This document shows positions 55,560 to 64,000 of a DNA stretch of 64,000 nt, piece after piece (position 1 is the stretch's first letter; every line of letters starts with the position of its first letter). The stretch is from the NCBI GenBank assembly GCA_036346275.1, contig JAYEVK010000113.1, positions 1 to 64,000 on the forward strand. Reading direction: 5' to 3'. The notes beneath the pieces are model-generated. The model had not been told where the DNA came from and did not search any database. It was given only the letters and a program-made list of their open reading frames with translations. This stretch comes from Otatea glauca (Eukaryota; Streptophyta; Magnoliopsida; Poales; Poaceae). The position numbers were made by a program, and so were the translations under genes.

Positions 55560-56230
55560 CTCGAGGCGGCAGATCTCCCTTTATCCGGCTATATAAGGGC
55601 ATGCTAGAGGCGATGGACCCTTATACCAAAATCCTCCTTTTGATCCTTGAAATGGAGGCATCCTTTAGTCTTGACTTTGGTGATGGCGCCTTGTAGAAGA
55701 AGAAGATCCTTTGGCGAGCTTTGGTGAGTAACGACCGAGCGATGGTCGAGCTCGGGAAGAAGCTGCGGCTTGTGATGTAGTTCTTTGTTGGCGTCTTGCT
55801 TGAGGTCGTTCAGGGTTTAAGGTGGTAAGGAGGCCCTTCTTGAGGCGATGGTGCGCGGCGCTGCCGTTGTCGATCTGGCCGCGTCGATGTCGTGAGCAGC
55901 GGCGTGCATGCCATTCCGTGGCTATGTTGGCGGCCTCGTCGACCGGGCAAGGGCCTACCAGCAGGTCGTCTCCAACGACCTCAGGTCCGCCGATCCCAAG
56001 GTCTGTCCCGTCGACCAGGCAAGGAAGGGCCTACCGGTGGTCACTTCCAGCGACCTCAGTCCACCGATCCGAGATCATCCGTCGACGAGCAAGGGCTGCG
56101 GGAAGTTTGATGCGGATATGTTCCTGCCGTAGTGTAGGGTAGGTATCTTTTTTTTTTTGAGCTCGCCAGGTACCTCATGTAATGTTGTGTAAAGTTTGAG
56201 TCTACTGGCATATAATGAAATCTTCTTTTA
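55560..56230 (+). other. Apparent plus-strand transcription unit inside the Tat element
   Basis: CCGGCTATATAAGGGC (TATA at 55589-55597) is followed by about 540 bases of GC-rich sequence with short overlapping frames (ARAYQQVVSNDLRSAD near 55950). It closes with T-rich sequence and CATATAATGAAATC near 56208, resembling a plant polyadenylation region. It lies antisense to pol. It may be a promoter with a relic 3' exon of the antisense ORF; no protein can be assigned. Confidence 0.4.
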
Positions 56231-56289
56231 TGAAATGTCTTCGCGATGAGTTTGCTTCGATTTTAATCGTCGTGGATAGACCAAGGCCT

Positions 56290-57380
56290 TGATCGGCAGG
56301 AACAACCGCGAGTGCTCGTTTAACGTCGTAGCTAGGCGGCGCCTTGGTCGGCGAGGCGGCCGGATGCCTCTGTGAGGTTCGGGTGTCGAGTGCTCGTTTA
56401 ACGTCGTAGCTAGACAGTGCCTTGGTCGGCAGGGACGACCCAATGCCTCTGTGAGGTTCGGGTGTCCGAGTGCCTTGGTGGCGAGGGCGGCCGTATGCCT
56501 CTGAGAGGTTGGTGTCCATTGTCTTGGCCGGCGGGACGGCCGGATGCCTCTGTGAGGTTCGGTGTCAGTGCTCGTTAACGTCGTAGCTAGACGGTGCCTT
56601 AGTCGGCGAGGACAACCGGATGCCTCTGTGAGGTTGGTGTCCGCGCTTTGGTCGGCAGAGACGACCGGATGCCTCTGTGAGGTTCGGTGTCCGAGTGCTC
56701 GCTTAACGTCGTAGCTAAACGAGTGCCTTGGTCGGCGAGGATGACCCAATGCCTCTGTGAGGTTCGGTGTCCGATCGCTTTAGTCGGCAGGACGGCCGGA
56801 TGCCTCTGTGAGGTTGGTGTCCGAGTGCTCGTTTAACGTCGTAGCTAGACAAAGTGCCTTGGTCGGCAGAGCGACCCAATGCCTCTGTGAGGTTGGTGTC
56901 CGATCGCCTTGGTCGGCGGGACGGCCGGATGCCTCTGTGAGGTTCGGTGTCCGAGTGCCTTGGTCGGCGCAGGACGGCCGGATACCTCTGTGAGGTTCGG
57001 TGTCCGAGTGCTCGTTTAACGTCGTAGCTAGACGGTGCCTTGGTCGGCGAGGGCGACCCAATGCCTCTGTGAGGTTGGTGTTATTGCCTTGGTCGGCGGG
57101 ACGATCGGATGCCTCTGTGAGGTTGGTGTCCGAGTGCTCGTTAACGTCGTAGCTAGATAGTGCCTTGGTCGGTGGGGCGACCCAATGCCTCTGTGAGGTT
57201 CGGTGTCCGAGTGCTCGTTTAACGTCGTAGCTAGGCGTGGCGCTCATTTACCGTCGTAGTGGGCGTGAGTGCTCGTTCTACCGTCGTAGCTGGGCGTGAG
57301 TGCTCGTTCCGTCGTAGCCGGGCGTGAGTGCTCGTTCTACCGTCGTGGCGGGGCGTGAGTGCTCGTTTATCGTCATAGGT
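56290..57380. repeat. Higher-order tandem repeat block in the Tat 3' region
   Basis: Fourteen copies of a roughly 50-bp unit ending GCCTCTGTGAGGTTCGG are interleaved with eight copies of a 26-bp unit GTGCTCGTTTAACGTCGTAG. The 50-bp units come as two variants (CCCAATG and CCGGATG), and the 26-bp unit usually precedes the CCCAATG variant, giving a compound unit of about 130 bp. From 57238 five copies of a related 32-bp unit (GTGCTCGTTCTACCGTCGTA...) follow. Hypervariable tandem repeats in 3' regions are known in Tat elements. Confidence 0.85.
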
Positions 57381-58284
57381 GGACGTGGGGCATCCTTCGA
57401 GTCCTCGTCGGGCGAGGGTAAGCTGCGAGAAGAATGGCCACCGTCTATCCACATGTATACCCCATCCGCAGTGTGGGACTGGAGGGTGGCGGCGCACATT
57501 TACTGCGTTGGTTTGAGCGCCGTGCTCGTGGAGCCAATAGCGGGTAGTCGAGTGGGTCTGGGAGGTCGCCCAGGGGACCCTCCGAGCGGACGGTCCCAGT
57601 AGGGTGTCACAGCCTGCTTTGTGGGGCGACCCATAAAAACCTTTCTTTACTCAATCCGTATGGACCACGGGTCGTCAGCCAACCCGAGCACGGTGGTTGC
57701 CGCTCATTGATGAGCTCGGGAGAGTGTGAAGTATGGTCTCGGACGCAGTAGAGGTGATTAGGCCGTCGGCCGACCTAGCGAGGGCCCAGTGGGGCTCACC
57801 TCATACCGCCCCTTGCTCAAGTTTCTTTGAGGCGGCCTTATACCCATCCAGTGGGGTAGGCCTTTTGAACCCACAACTTCTCATTGGGCCTGGCGCAAGC
57901 CACAAAGCTTTGCGAGTCTTGGGGCGCGGCGCCCGATGGGCTTCTCGCGCGCCGAACAACTGTTCGGCCTAAAGCGAGACCAAGAGGTTACGGGACACGT
58001 TGTTTGGGCGGCGTCTTTATGGCTCTTGTCGCTGACATGACGAGGATTAAAAGGAGTGGTATTAAGCCCAGGAGTTACGGTGGCGCAATAGGCGAGGTGG
58101 ACGCGACGCCGTTTGAGGGTGCACTGCTTTCGGCGGCGTTGCTTGTCCTCTATCATCGCCCGTTAGGGTGCTCGGGTGATCACGCTTTCTTGCCTTCTTT
58201 GTCTTTGTCTACGAAACAAGAAAAGCACCAGAGAGCCAAGGAAAGAAAACCCGACCTTTCTTTCTCACCTTCGATCGCCTCTTC

Positions 58285-61255
58285 GTGAAGATGTCGTGGC
58301 GGAGTGCTCGCGCCAAGACGGTAGTGCTTCGGCTTAGTGAAGAAGGGCTTCCTCATGCCGCAGGACCTTCCGTTGGAGGGTGCCGCCGGGCCGTCACCCG
58401 CGCCCGTGGTGACGAGTCGTGGTGCCGCCTCGTTCTTCAAGCGCGGCTTTGGCTGCCCGCACCCGATTCGATCCGTGTGCTGTCTCACTACAAGGTGGAG
58501 GTGCACCATCTCAACCCCAATGGGGTCCTCCACATCGCCATTTTCATCACGCCGTGCGAGGCCTTCTGGGATCGAGCCGCATCGGGCGTTGTGGAGGCAC
58601 TTCTTCCGGGCAAGGCTCGGAAAGGCAGCCGTCGGACGCCGTGGCGCCACAGGTGGCTCAGCCCTCGGCCGCCCGGTCGAACGCGAGTACTGGAGGTAAA
58701 GCGCCCTCGTCCAACAAGGGTGGCGTTACAGAATGGCTCTACGTTGAGCGTAACGCCGGCGCCCCTCGTTTCACCGGCGAGCTTCCCATGGCGGAGGCGG
58801 TGGGCTAGAGGCGCCGAAAGAGGAGAAGAACAAGTGGCCACGATCGTGGGCGGTCGGGGCTCAAAGAAGCGGGGCTCAGGGGCGTTGTTGTCGCGCGCCT
58901 TTATGGGGATCTGCGCGCAACCCCTTGTGCCTGAGCCCGCCCCTTGTTCCGGTATCGGGCCGTCCGGCCGGCGAGGATGGTAGAACAGAGTTGGCGCGTC
59001 GAGGTGGAGGCGGGTGGTGGGTGTGCTGGCGGAAGCACCACGGTGGCTCTGGTGGCCACGGAGCCATTTCTCGGCTCCCGCCAAATCTGTAAGTCGGTGA
59101 AATTTCTCTCTACTTCTCTTTTCTTTGTCCCTAGCACTTGGTCCGCCAAGCATTCCTGCATCCTCTTAGGGGCTCACGGGGATGTCATCTGGCGCCGCTC
59201 CGGGGATAAGGAGGTGCGGCCGCCGGCGAAGGCGGCGGTGACTCCTCCGCAAGAAGCGGAAGGTGGAAAGGAGGAAGAAGAAGCATGAAAGGCAGTGGCG
59301 CTGCCTTGGCGGGATGTGTCGGAGACCACGCTGTGGGGACAACCTCCATCGGCGGCGGGGCGCCCGACCATCCCTATGGTGGGTTTTCTCGACTGCCGTG
59401 GCGGCGGCCGGCGTGGACCGGTCGGCGACACCACGGGTCCGTGGCGCGGATCCCAGCGTGGGTGATCTTGCGCTCGCGATCGTCGCGGCGCCTCGGAGGC
59501 GGCCGGGAAGCGACCACCGACTGCCCCTTGGCGGGGCGGCAAAGAGCGCGCGTGCCGCGTACCCTTCGGCCTTGTAAGTGTCTCTTTTATTGGAGCATTT
59601 TTTGGCAAAGCCGCCCGGCGACTCTTGAATCTTTGTAACGTCACGGCGCCTACAGGCGTGGCCGTGGGGCGTCTGCAGCGACTCATAAATGCTGGCGCCG
59701 GTGATTTGGCGACTCCGATCGGTCGGTGGCGGTCGCGGTGTCGGCGTCGAGCGCGGTCACCTTCGAGGGCGGCCGCACCGAGGTCGAGGCCGAAGAAGAA
59801 CTTCCGCCACCTCCGGCGGGGACCCCACCGGACGACGTGATCGTCCTTTCGGAGGATGAGATGAGGGTGCCGCCGCGTCGCGCCGGCCGAGGCGAGGTGG
59901 TGGAGGTGCTCGACCCTTTGTCGGGAGGTGCCGACCGATGCCCCTCGGTGCAGTCGCCGAGGGGTTTACGAAGGTTGACCTCATCGCCCTTGCCCATGGT
60001 GCTTTGGACGGCGGCGTCCCGCCCGAGCGGGCGAACGAGCGTCTTGCCGGGTGTAGTCCGGGTCGGGCGTCATGGGTCGATCGGAGGAGAGCGAGTGGGG
60101 CGCGCCGGCAAAGCGCTACCGGCGCCAAAGCGAGATAGAAGCGATCCGTAAAGTCGCTCTTGCTCTGGAGTCTTCCACGGCGGCGGGCACGATGGTCGAA
60201 GTCGGCGATCACCGAGTAAGTCGGTAGAAAAGCTCGACTCGTTGCACATTTTGATAGTTCTTCCGTGCGACTAACGGAGTGTCCACGTTTTCGCGGCCTG
60301 CGGGCTCGCCGTGCGCGAGTTGAGCTCTGCGGCGCTCAAACGGATCGTGGCGAGTGCGGTGGAGGAATGCGATCAGTGCGCCTAGTCCAGAGGCCATGGA
60401 CATTAGGCGGTCGAGGCGGTGGAGATCCGCGGGCTTGAAGAGGCCACGAAGGCCCTTTATGATGGCGCTGGGAGCCAAGGTCTTGAGGCGAAAGTGGTGG
60501 GCCGGAGTCCTCTCGACGAGTCACCGAGGCCAAGGATGCCGCCGTTGCGCGGAGGACGCGTGACGCGAGCAACACGCTGCGACCGAGCGAAACCGGGCTC
60601 GGGGATCTTGGCCGAGTTCGTTCGTGGCGATTGCTCGAAGGCCTGGTGGTGAGGACTTCATCTGGCGAAGGCGGAAGGCAGTAATTTGACCAACTCTGCG
60701 GCGGTAAGTGTCTCAATTCTTCAATTAAGTGCGGGGTGCGACCCACGGGTGAACTTATCCAAAATCGCCGCAATCTGCGAGGCGCGAGAAGAATCGGCGT
60801 CGCCGTGGGGCGCGAGAACGGCGGCAGATGCTCGCGGCGTGGCGATCGTGGCGGGGCGAGGCCCGGCGGCGTTGAAGGTTGCGGAGGATGGTCGAGCCGA
60901 GATGGGCGCCGGCGGAGGCCCTTCGCAAGGCGGTCGGAAATGCAAACGCATCCTTGGGCCGGGCGGGCCGAGTGCCCTGCCCGTCTTGGCGAGTGCGGAC
61001 CGTAGAGAGGCGGTGATCATCGGTCTGCGCTTGGAGCTTCGTCGGGTCAACACCGTCTCGTACTCGACGGCATCGACCTCGCGGTGGTGGGCGTGGCGTG
61101 GCGGAACGGACCGACGAGGAGATCGGCAGTTTGAGCTCTGGTCGAGCCGCACGCCCGGAGATCGCCGACCACATCCGCCGCAAGGCGCCTCCGAGAAGCG
61201 AGGCGCCAACTCTCCGTCTCGCCGCTGGTCGCCCACCGGGAAGAATAAAAATAGT
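58285..61255 (+). pseudogene. Tat antisense ORF (putative gypsy type transposon domain), broken
   Basis: On the plus strand, opposite to pol and between integrase and 3' LTR. ATG at 58291 (MSWRSARAKT). Shifted frames give SFFKRGFG, LPAPDSIRVLSHYKVEVHHL, NPNGVLHIAIFITLCEAF, LGIEPHRALWRHFF (58420-58610) and ERNAGAPRFTGELPMAEAV (58750), the order seen in the PF04195-type domain of these ORFs. Downstream to 61255 the sequence codes in pieces for Ala/Glu/Arg-rich, probably coiled-coil protein. Four GTAAGT hexamers (59089, 59574, 60216, 60704) lie at plausible exon ends; CTTTGTCCCTAG (59134) and GCGCCTACAG (59655) look like acceptors. The leader 58190-58290 has no ATG before it on this frame. At least four frameshifts. 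The role in the element is unknown. Confidence 0.75.
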
Positions 61256-61477
61256 TAGCTTTATCCTTTTTAGATTGTAAAGGCGCTATGTAAACAACCT
61301 TGAATTTATCAAGTTCCAAAATCGCCTCTCGTCCTCTTTCGTATTTAGGGTGAGCGTTTGACCGACCATAGCCTTAAGGACGCGAGGGTCACTTATGCGT
61401 AGGTTGGGTCGTTTTGGGAGGAAGCGAGGTGGATTGGAGACTTGGCTATCAAATGATTAGGCGCACTTGTGAGGATA

Positions 61478-61840
61478 GGAGTGTTCTAGACCGCCAGGAT
61501 CTTTTCACTTGGGCACTTCCTTCTTCCGCGAAGTGCTACTTAGCAACCATAGCATTTGGGGCGTGGTAGTAACACTTGGGTTGAGAGGGTTCTGCTCGAG
61601 ATGGACATCATGACGGTCGGGTCACGTACCCTCATAAGCGCGTGGGATAGGCGAGTTCGTGCGGGAGGAGTGTTCCTGCCGACCCAAAGGTCCTCCACTC
61701 GGGTACTTCCTTCTTCCGCGAAGTGTTAGCAACCATAGCATTTGGGGCGAGGTGTAGCACTTGGGTCGAAGGGTTACCGCTCGGGAAGGACCTTGTGGTC
61801 GGTTGGGTCATCAACCAGCATAGCGCCGGCCAGGGAGCAG
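61478..61840. repeat. Diverged tandem duplication, 189-bp period
   Basis: GGAGTGTTC at 61478 and 61667 start two copies that share ACTTCCTTCTTCCGCGAAGTG, AGCAACCATAGCATTTGGGG and AGCACTTGGGT-type words (each quoted only in part). It lies between the end of pol and the end of the antisense ORF. Confidence 0.75.
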
Positions 61841-61924
61841 CTTGAGCGGGCGCGAAGGGCGCCCAGAGTCGTCGCATGGCGACAGTGCTCGGAAGGAAAA
61901 AGTAAAGAGCATGCTAGGAAGAGG

Positions 61925-62870
61925 AAAAGAGTTTAGGGATAGAATCGCCTTAACTTTTCTATATTCCATGCATTCGGAAGGATGCGCCGTCGGCGTCCTT
62001 GAGTCGAAGGTGCGGTCGAAGGATCATGACGACGGTGAAGGGCCTTCGAGGCGGCGACTTGTGCTTATCCTTCTTGGTTTGGACCAGTAGCGAGGACCGG
62101 TCGCCCGATCGAAAGACCGCCCTCGAACTGGCGGTGTGATAACGTCGCGGTGCTTGTTGATACGGCCGATCGCGGGATGGCCCGTCATGCGCCTCGTCGG
62201 TGGTCGGCGGCGTCTTGTTGTCTGGCGAGCCCGAGCCTCCTCGGCTTGTAATCTTGGCGCCATACTCCGGTGCATCGGCAAGGCGGCCGGACCGTATACC
62301 ATGAAGCGGTGTGAACCCGGTCGCCCGGTCGGCGTGGTCCGCGAGACTCCGAGGGCGGAGGTAGCTCGGTCACCTAAGCGCCAAATGAAGTGCTTGAGCG
62401 AATGAAGATCCAGCGGCAGGCCCTTGAAGGATCATGCCGTTTGCGCGCTCGACCTAGCCGTTGGTCGCGGATGGGCCACGGCGCCCAATCGACGCGGATG
62501 TTGAAGTCATCGCGAGAACTCGAGGAACTCCTTTCCGTGAAGCTGCGTTAGTTGTCGGTGATGATGGGTTTGGGACTCGAACGAAAGACTATGTCGCGGA
62601 AGAAGATGGCGCTTGTGCCGGCGTGGCGCTCACGACGGCGGCAGCTTCTATCCATTTGGTGAACTTGTCCACCGCGACGAGCAAATGGGTAAAGCCCCGG
62701 CGCTTTCTTGAAAGGCAGGCGGATCGAGTCCCCAAGCGCAAAGGCCACGTGATGGGGATCGTGCGCAAGGCATGGTGGCGGATGTATGCACGGCAAAGTG
62801 GCATCCTTCGCGGTCGTCTGATGTGCTCGGCGTCGGACATGGCGGTCGGCCAATAGAAACCTTGCCGAAA
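61925..62870 (-). pseudogene. Gypsy integrase of Tat copy 2, broken
   Basis: Minus strand from 62870: GFYWPTA-type and SDAEHI.(R) pieces, GFTHLLVAVDKFTKWIEAA (62690-62640), IFFRDIVF and PKPIITDN (62590-62550), GKEFLEFSR and VDWAPW (62540-62480), then GAPRLQA near 62270-62245, and the C-terminal LVQTKKDKHK, FTVV(E)VLRP and LKDADGASF ending at about 61925. This copy shows the integrase C-terminus that copy 1 loses at the window edge. Frameshifts throughout. Confidence 0.85.
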
Positions 62871-63359
62871 GGCCTTTCCCTGAGATCGGGCGCGCGTGGT
62901 GACCGCAAATTCATTGTGTATGTCGTCCGCCAGATTGTTTCCCTTGGTCGGCGGAATGCACTTTTGGAGGACCGGAGCTCCTTTGTAAAGGTGCAGGCCG
63001 ACCGGGGCGAAAGACTTTGCCGGCGAGGCGCCGGGCCTCGGTCGGGTCGGGAAGTGACCCGTCCGATCAAGCGATCTATGAAGGGCTTTCTCGGTCGGAC
63101 TCGGTCGCTAGCGCAGCTGCGGCTCGACCCGGCTAAGTCTCGCCCGGCCGCGGCGGTTAGGCGGCCGTGCTAAATAGGTCGGGGACCGTTCGGCCACCGA
63201 GCCCAACTGGATGGAAGGCGCGAGGAGGTCGTGACGAAGATCCGGCGGGACCGGTCTCTGCTGGAGGCAGATTGGCTAGGTAGTCGGCGTCGCTATTGTA
63301 GCGTCGGTAGCTATGGTGGCTTCGAAGCCCTTGAACGCGCCGAGCCCGCGCGCTTCTCG

Positions 63360-63368
63360 GCGAAAGAC
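63360..63368. other. Deletion junction in Tat copy 2
   Basis: Sequence matching copy 1 up to about 1224 (CGCTTCTCGGCGA) is joined directly to sequence matching from about 2210 (GGAATCGTCGAAGG), with AAGAC in between. About 980 bp covering the RT end and most of RNase H are absent. Confidence 0.85.
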
Positions 63369-64000
63369 GGAATCGTCGAAGGTTCGCGAAGGTCTCTTCG
63401 GTCGGGGATAAGGTCGTCGGCCTTCTTGGTCTTTACGACAATATCGTCGGCGTACACCTCAGCGTTACGGCCGATCGGTCATTGAAGCACGTTTGCATAC
63501 ATCGTTGGTATGTAGCGCCCGCGTTCTTTAGGCGAGCGGCATTGTAGCGTGCGAGAAGGCGAGCGGAGTGATGAAGGAAGTCGCGGTGGTCGGACACCCT
63601 TAGCGCAATCGGTGGTAGCGAGTAGGCATCGAGAAAAGAGGGACTCGCACCTGCGGTGGAGTCGATGACTTGGTCGATCGGGGCAAAGGCGGATCCTTGG
63701 GACACGCTTTGTTGAGACTCGTATAGTCAACGCACATCCTCCATTGCCTATTTTCTTTTTACAAGTACGGGGTTGGCTAGCCACTCGGGGTGGCGCACCT
63801 CTTTACGAACCTGCGGCGAAGTTTGGCGATCTCCTCCCTATGATCCTCGCGCTTCTCCTCGTCGAGCGCGCGCGGCGTTAGGCGGCCGGCTTTGAGCACA
63901 GTTGGATGCTCAAGGAGTGCTCGGCGACTTCCCTTGGGATTCTGGCATGTCGGAGGACCTCCATGCGAAGGCGTCTTTGTTGGTGCGGAGGAGTCGGCGA
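63369..64000 (-). pseudogene. Gypsy reverse transcriptase of Tat copy 2, truncated
   Basis: The minus strand reads MCVDYTSLNKACPKD-like start near 63740-63700, then PIDQVIDSTAGAS, DAYS, PPIALRVSDH, and, in the following frame, LKNAGATYQRCMQTCFND. YADDIV is encoded at about 63463-63440. The RT is cut off after the palm by the internal deletion. The sequence from 63780 to 64000 is the pre-RT linker matching 2640-2842. Confidence 0.86.

Larger units (their letters stand above)
54437..64000 (-). mobile_element. Tat-lineage Ty3/gypsy retrotransposon, copy 2 (3' portion)
   Basis: Same family and orientation as 1-6422. From the left: 3' LTR (54437-55290), 3' internal region with tandem repeats, an antisense ORF on the plus strand, then integrase and RT on the minus strand up to the window edge. 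The left flank CATTG (54432-54436) is the likely half of a target duplication whose partner is outside. An internal deletion relative to copy 1 removes RT end and RNase H. Confidence 0.88.

Noticed and set aside
56290..57380. CRISPR-like look of regularly repeated units
   Set aside because: The units are contiguous tandem repeats without unique spacers, inside a plant retrotransposon.
60686..61258. 190-residue plus frame and 171-residue minus frame over the same bases
   Set aside because: Neither shows a recognised domain. The plus one may contain antisense-ORF exon pieces but the frame as given crosses a likely donor at 60704, and the minus one is probably a shadow.

Overview
The window is plant nuclear DNA, most likely from a grass (Poaceae). 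The basis is nested LTR retrotransposons of grass-typical types, hAT elements with 8-bp target duplications, Tourist-like MITEs, MITEs beginning like GGCCCTGTTTGG, and GC-rich monocot-style coding sequence. I cannot name the genus. About 80 percent is transposable element. One gene looks intact, two gene copies are broken, and small gene fragments lie between elements.

Layout: 1-6422 is the 5' part of a minus-strand Tat-lineage Ty3/gypsy element (copy 1: LTR, gag, protease, RT, RNase H, integrase). 6423-7060 resembles a degraded LTR. 7080-7889 is the integrase end of another gypsy element on the plus strand, followed by a minus-strand exon of the antisense ORF typical of Tat elements. 10084-12116 is the intact two-exon gene for an hnRNP F/H-type protein with two RNA-binding domains. 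13.2-30.1 kb is an old plus-strand gypsy element split by a 13.5-kb SIRE-type copia element (15166-28714, 5-bp duplication AAGTC), which carries a long extra ORF after pol. 30.5-32.4 kb holds a receptor-like kinase fragment and an orphan antisense-ORF exon with a clean reading frame.

32594-40699 is a second copia element with two 1358-bp LTRs and target duplication ATGCG. 41216-41508 is a MITE. 41662-45091 and 45100-48226 are two hAT elements back to back, separated and flanked by the same 8-bp word. The first contains a solo SIRE-type LTR; the second carries a broken BED-finger transposase. They end about 90 bp before the start codon of an internally deleted SLY1 (SEC1-family) gene copy at 48326-49137. 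49.1-52.9 kb is intergenic with MITEs and two tandem duplications. 52903-54064 (minus) is an intronless VPS23/ELC-type ESCRT-I gene with three small frame breaks. A fragment of a hAT like the second one and then a second Tat element (54437 to the window end) lie just upstream of its start.

Tat copy 2 is in the same orientation and from the same family as copy 1. It shows its 3' LTR, a higher-order tandem-repeat block, a plus-strand antisense ORF with intron-like signals, integrase and RT. It lacks about 1 kb covering RT end and RNase H. No operon-like cooperation is expected; the meaningful interactions are element-on-element nesting and the crowding of two gene starts by insertions.

Many frame breaks are 1-3 base losses in C/G-rich, CHG-like contexts. 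Part of the apparent decay could therefore be base-calling error in methylated DNA rather than mutation.
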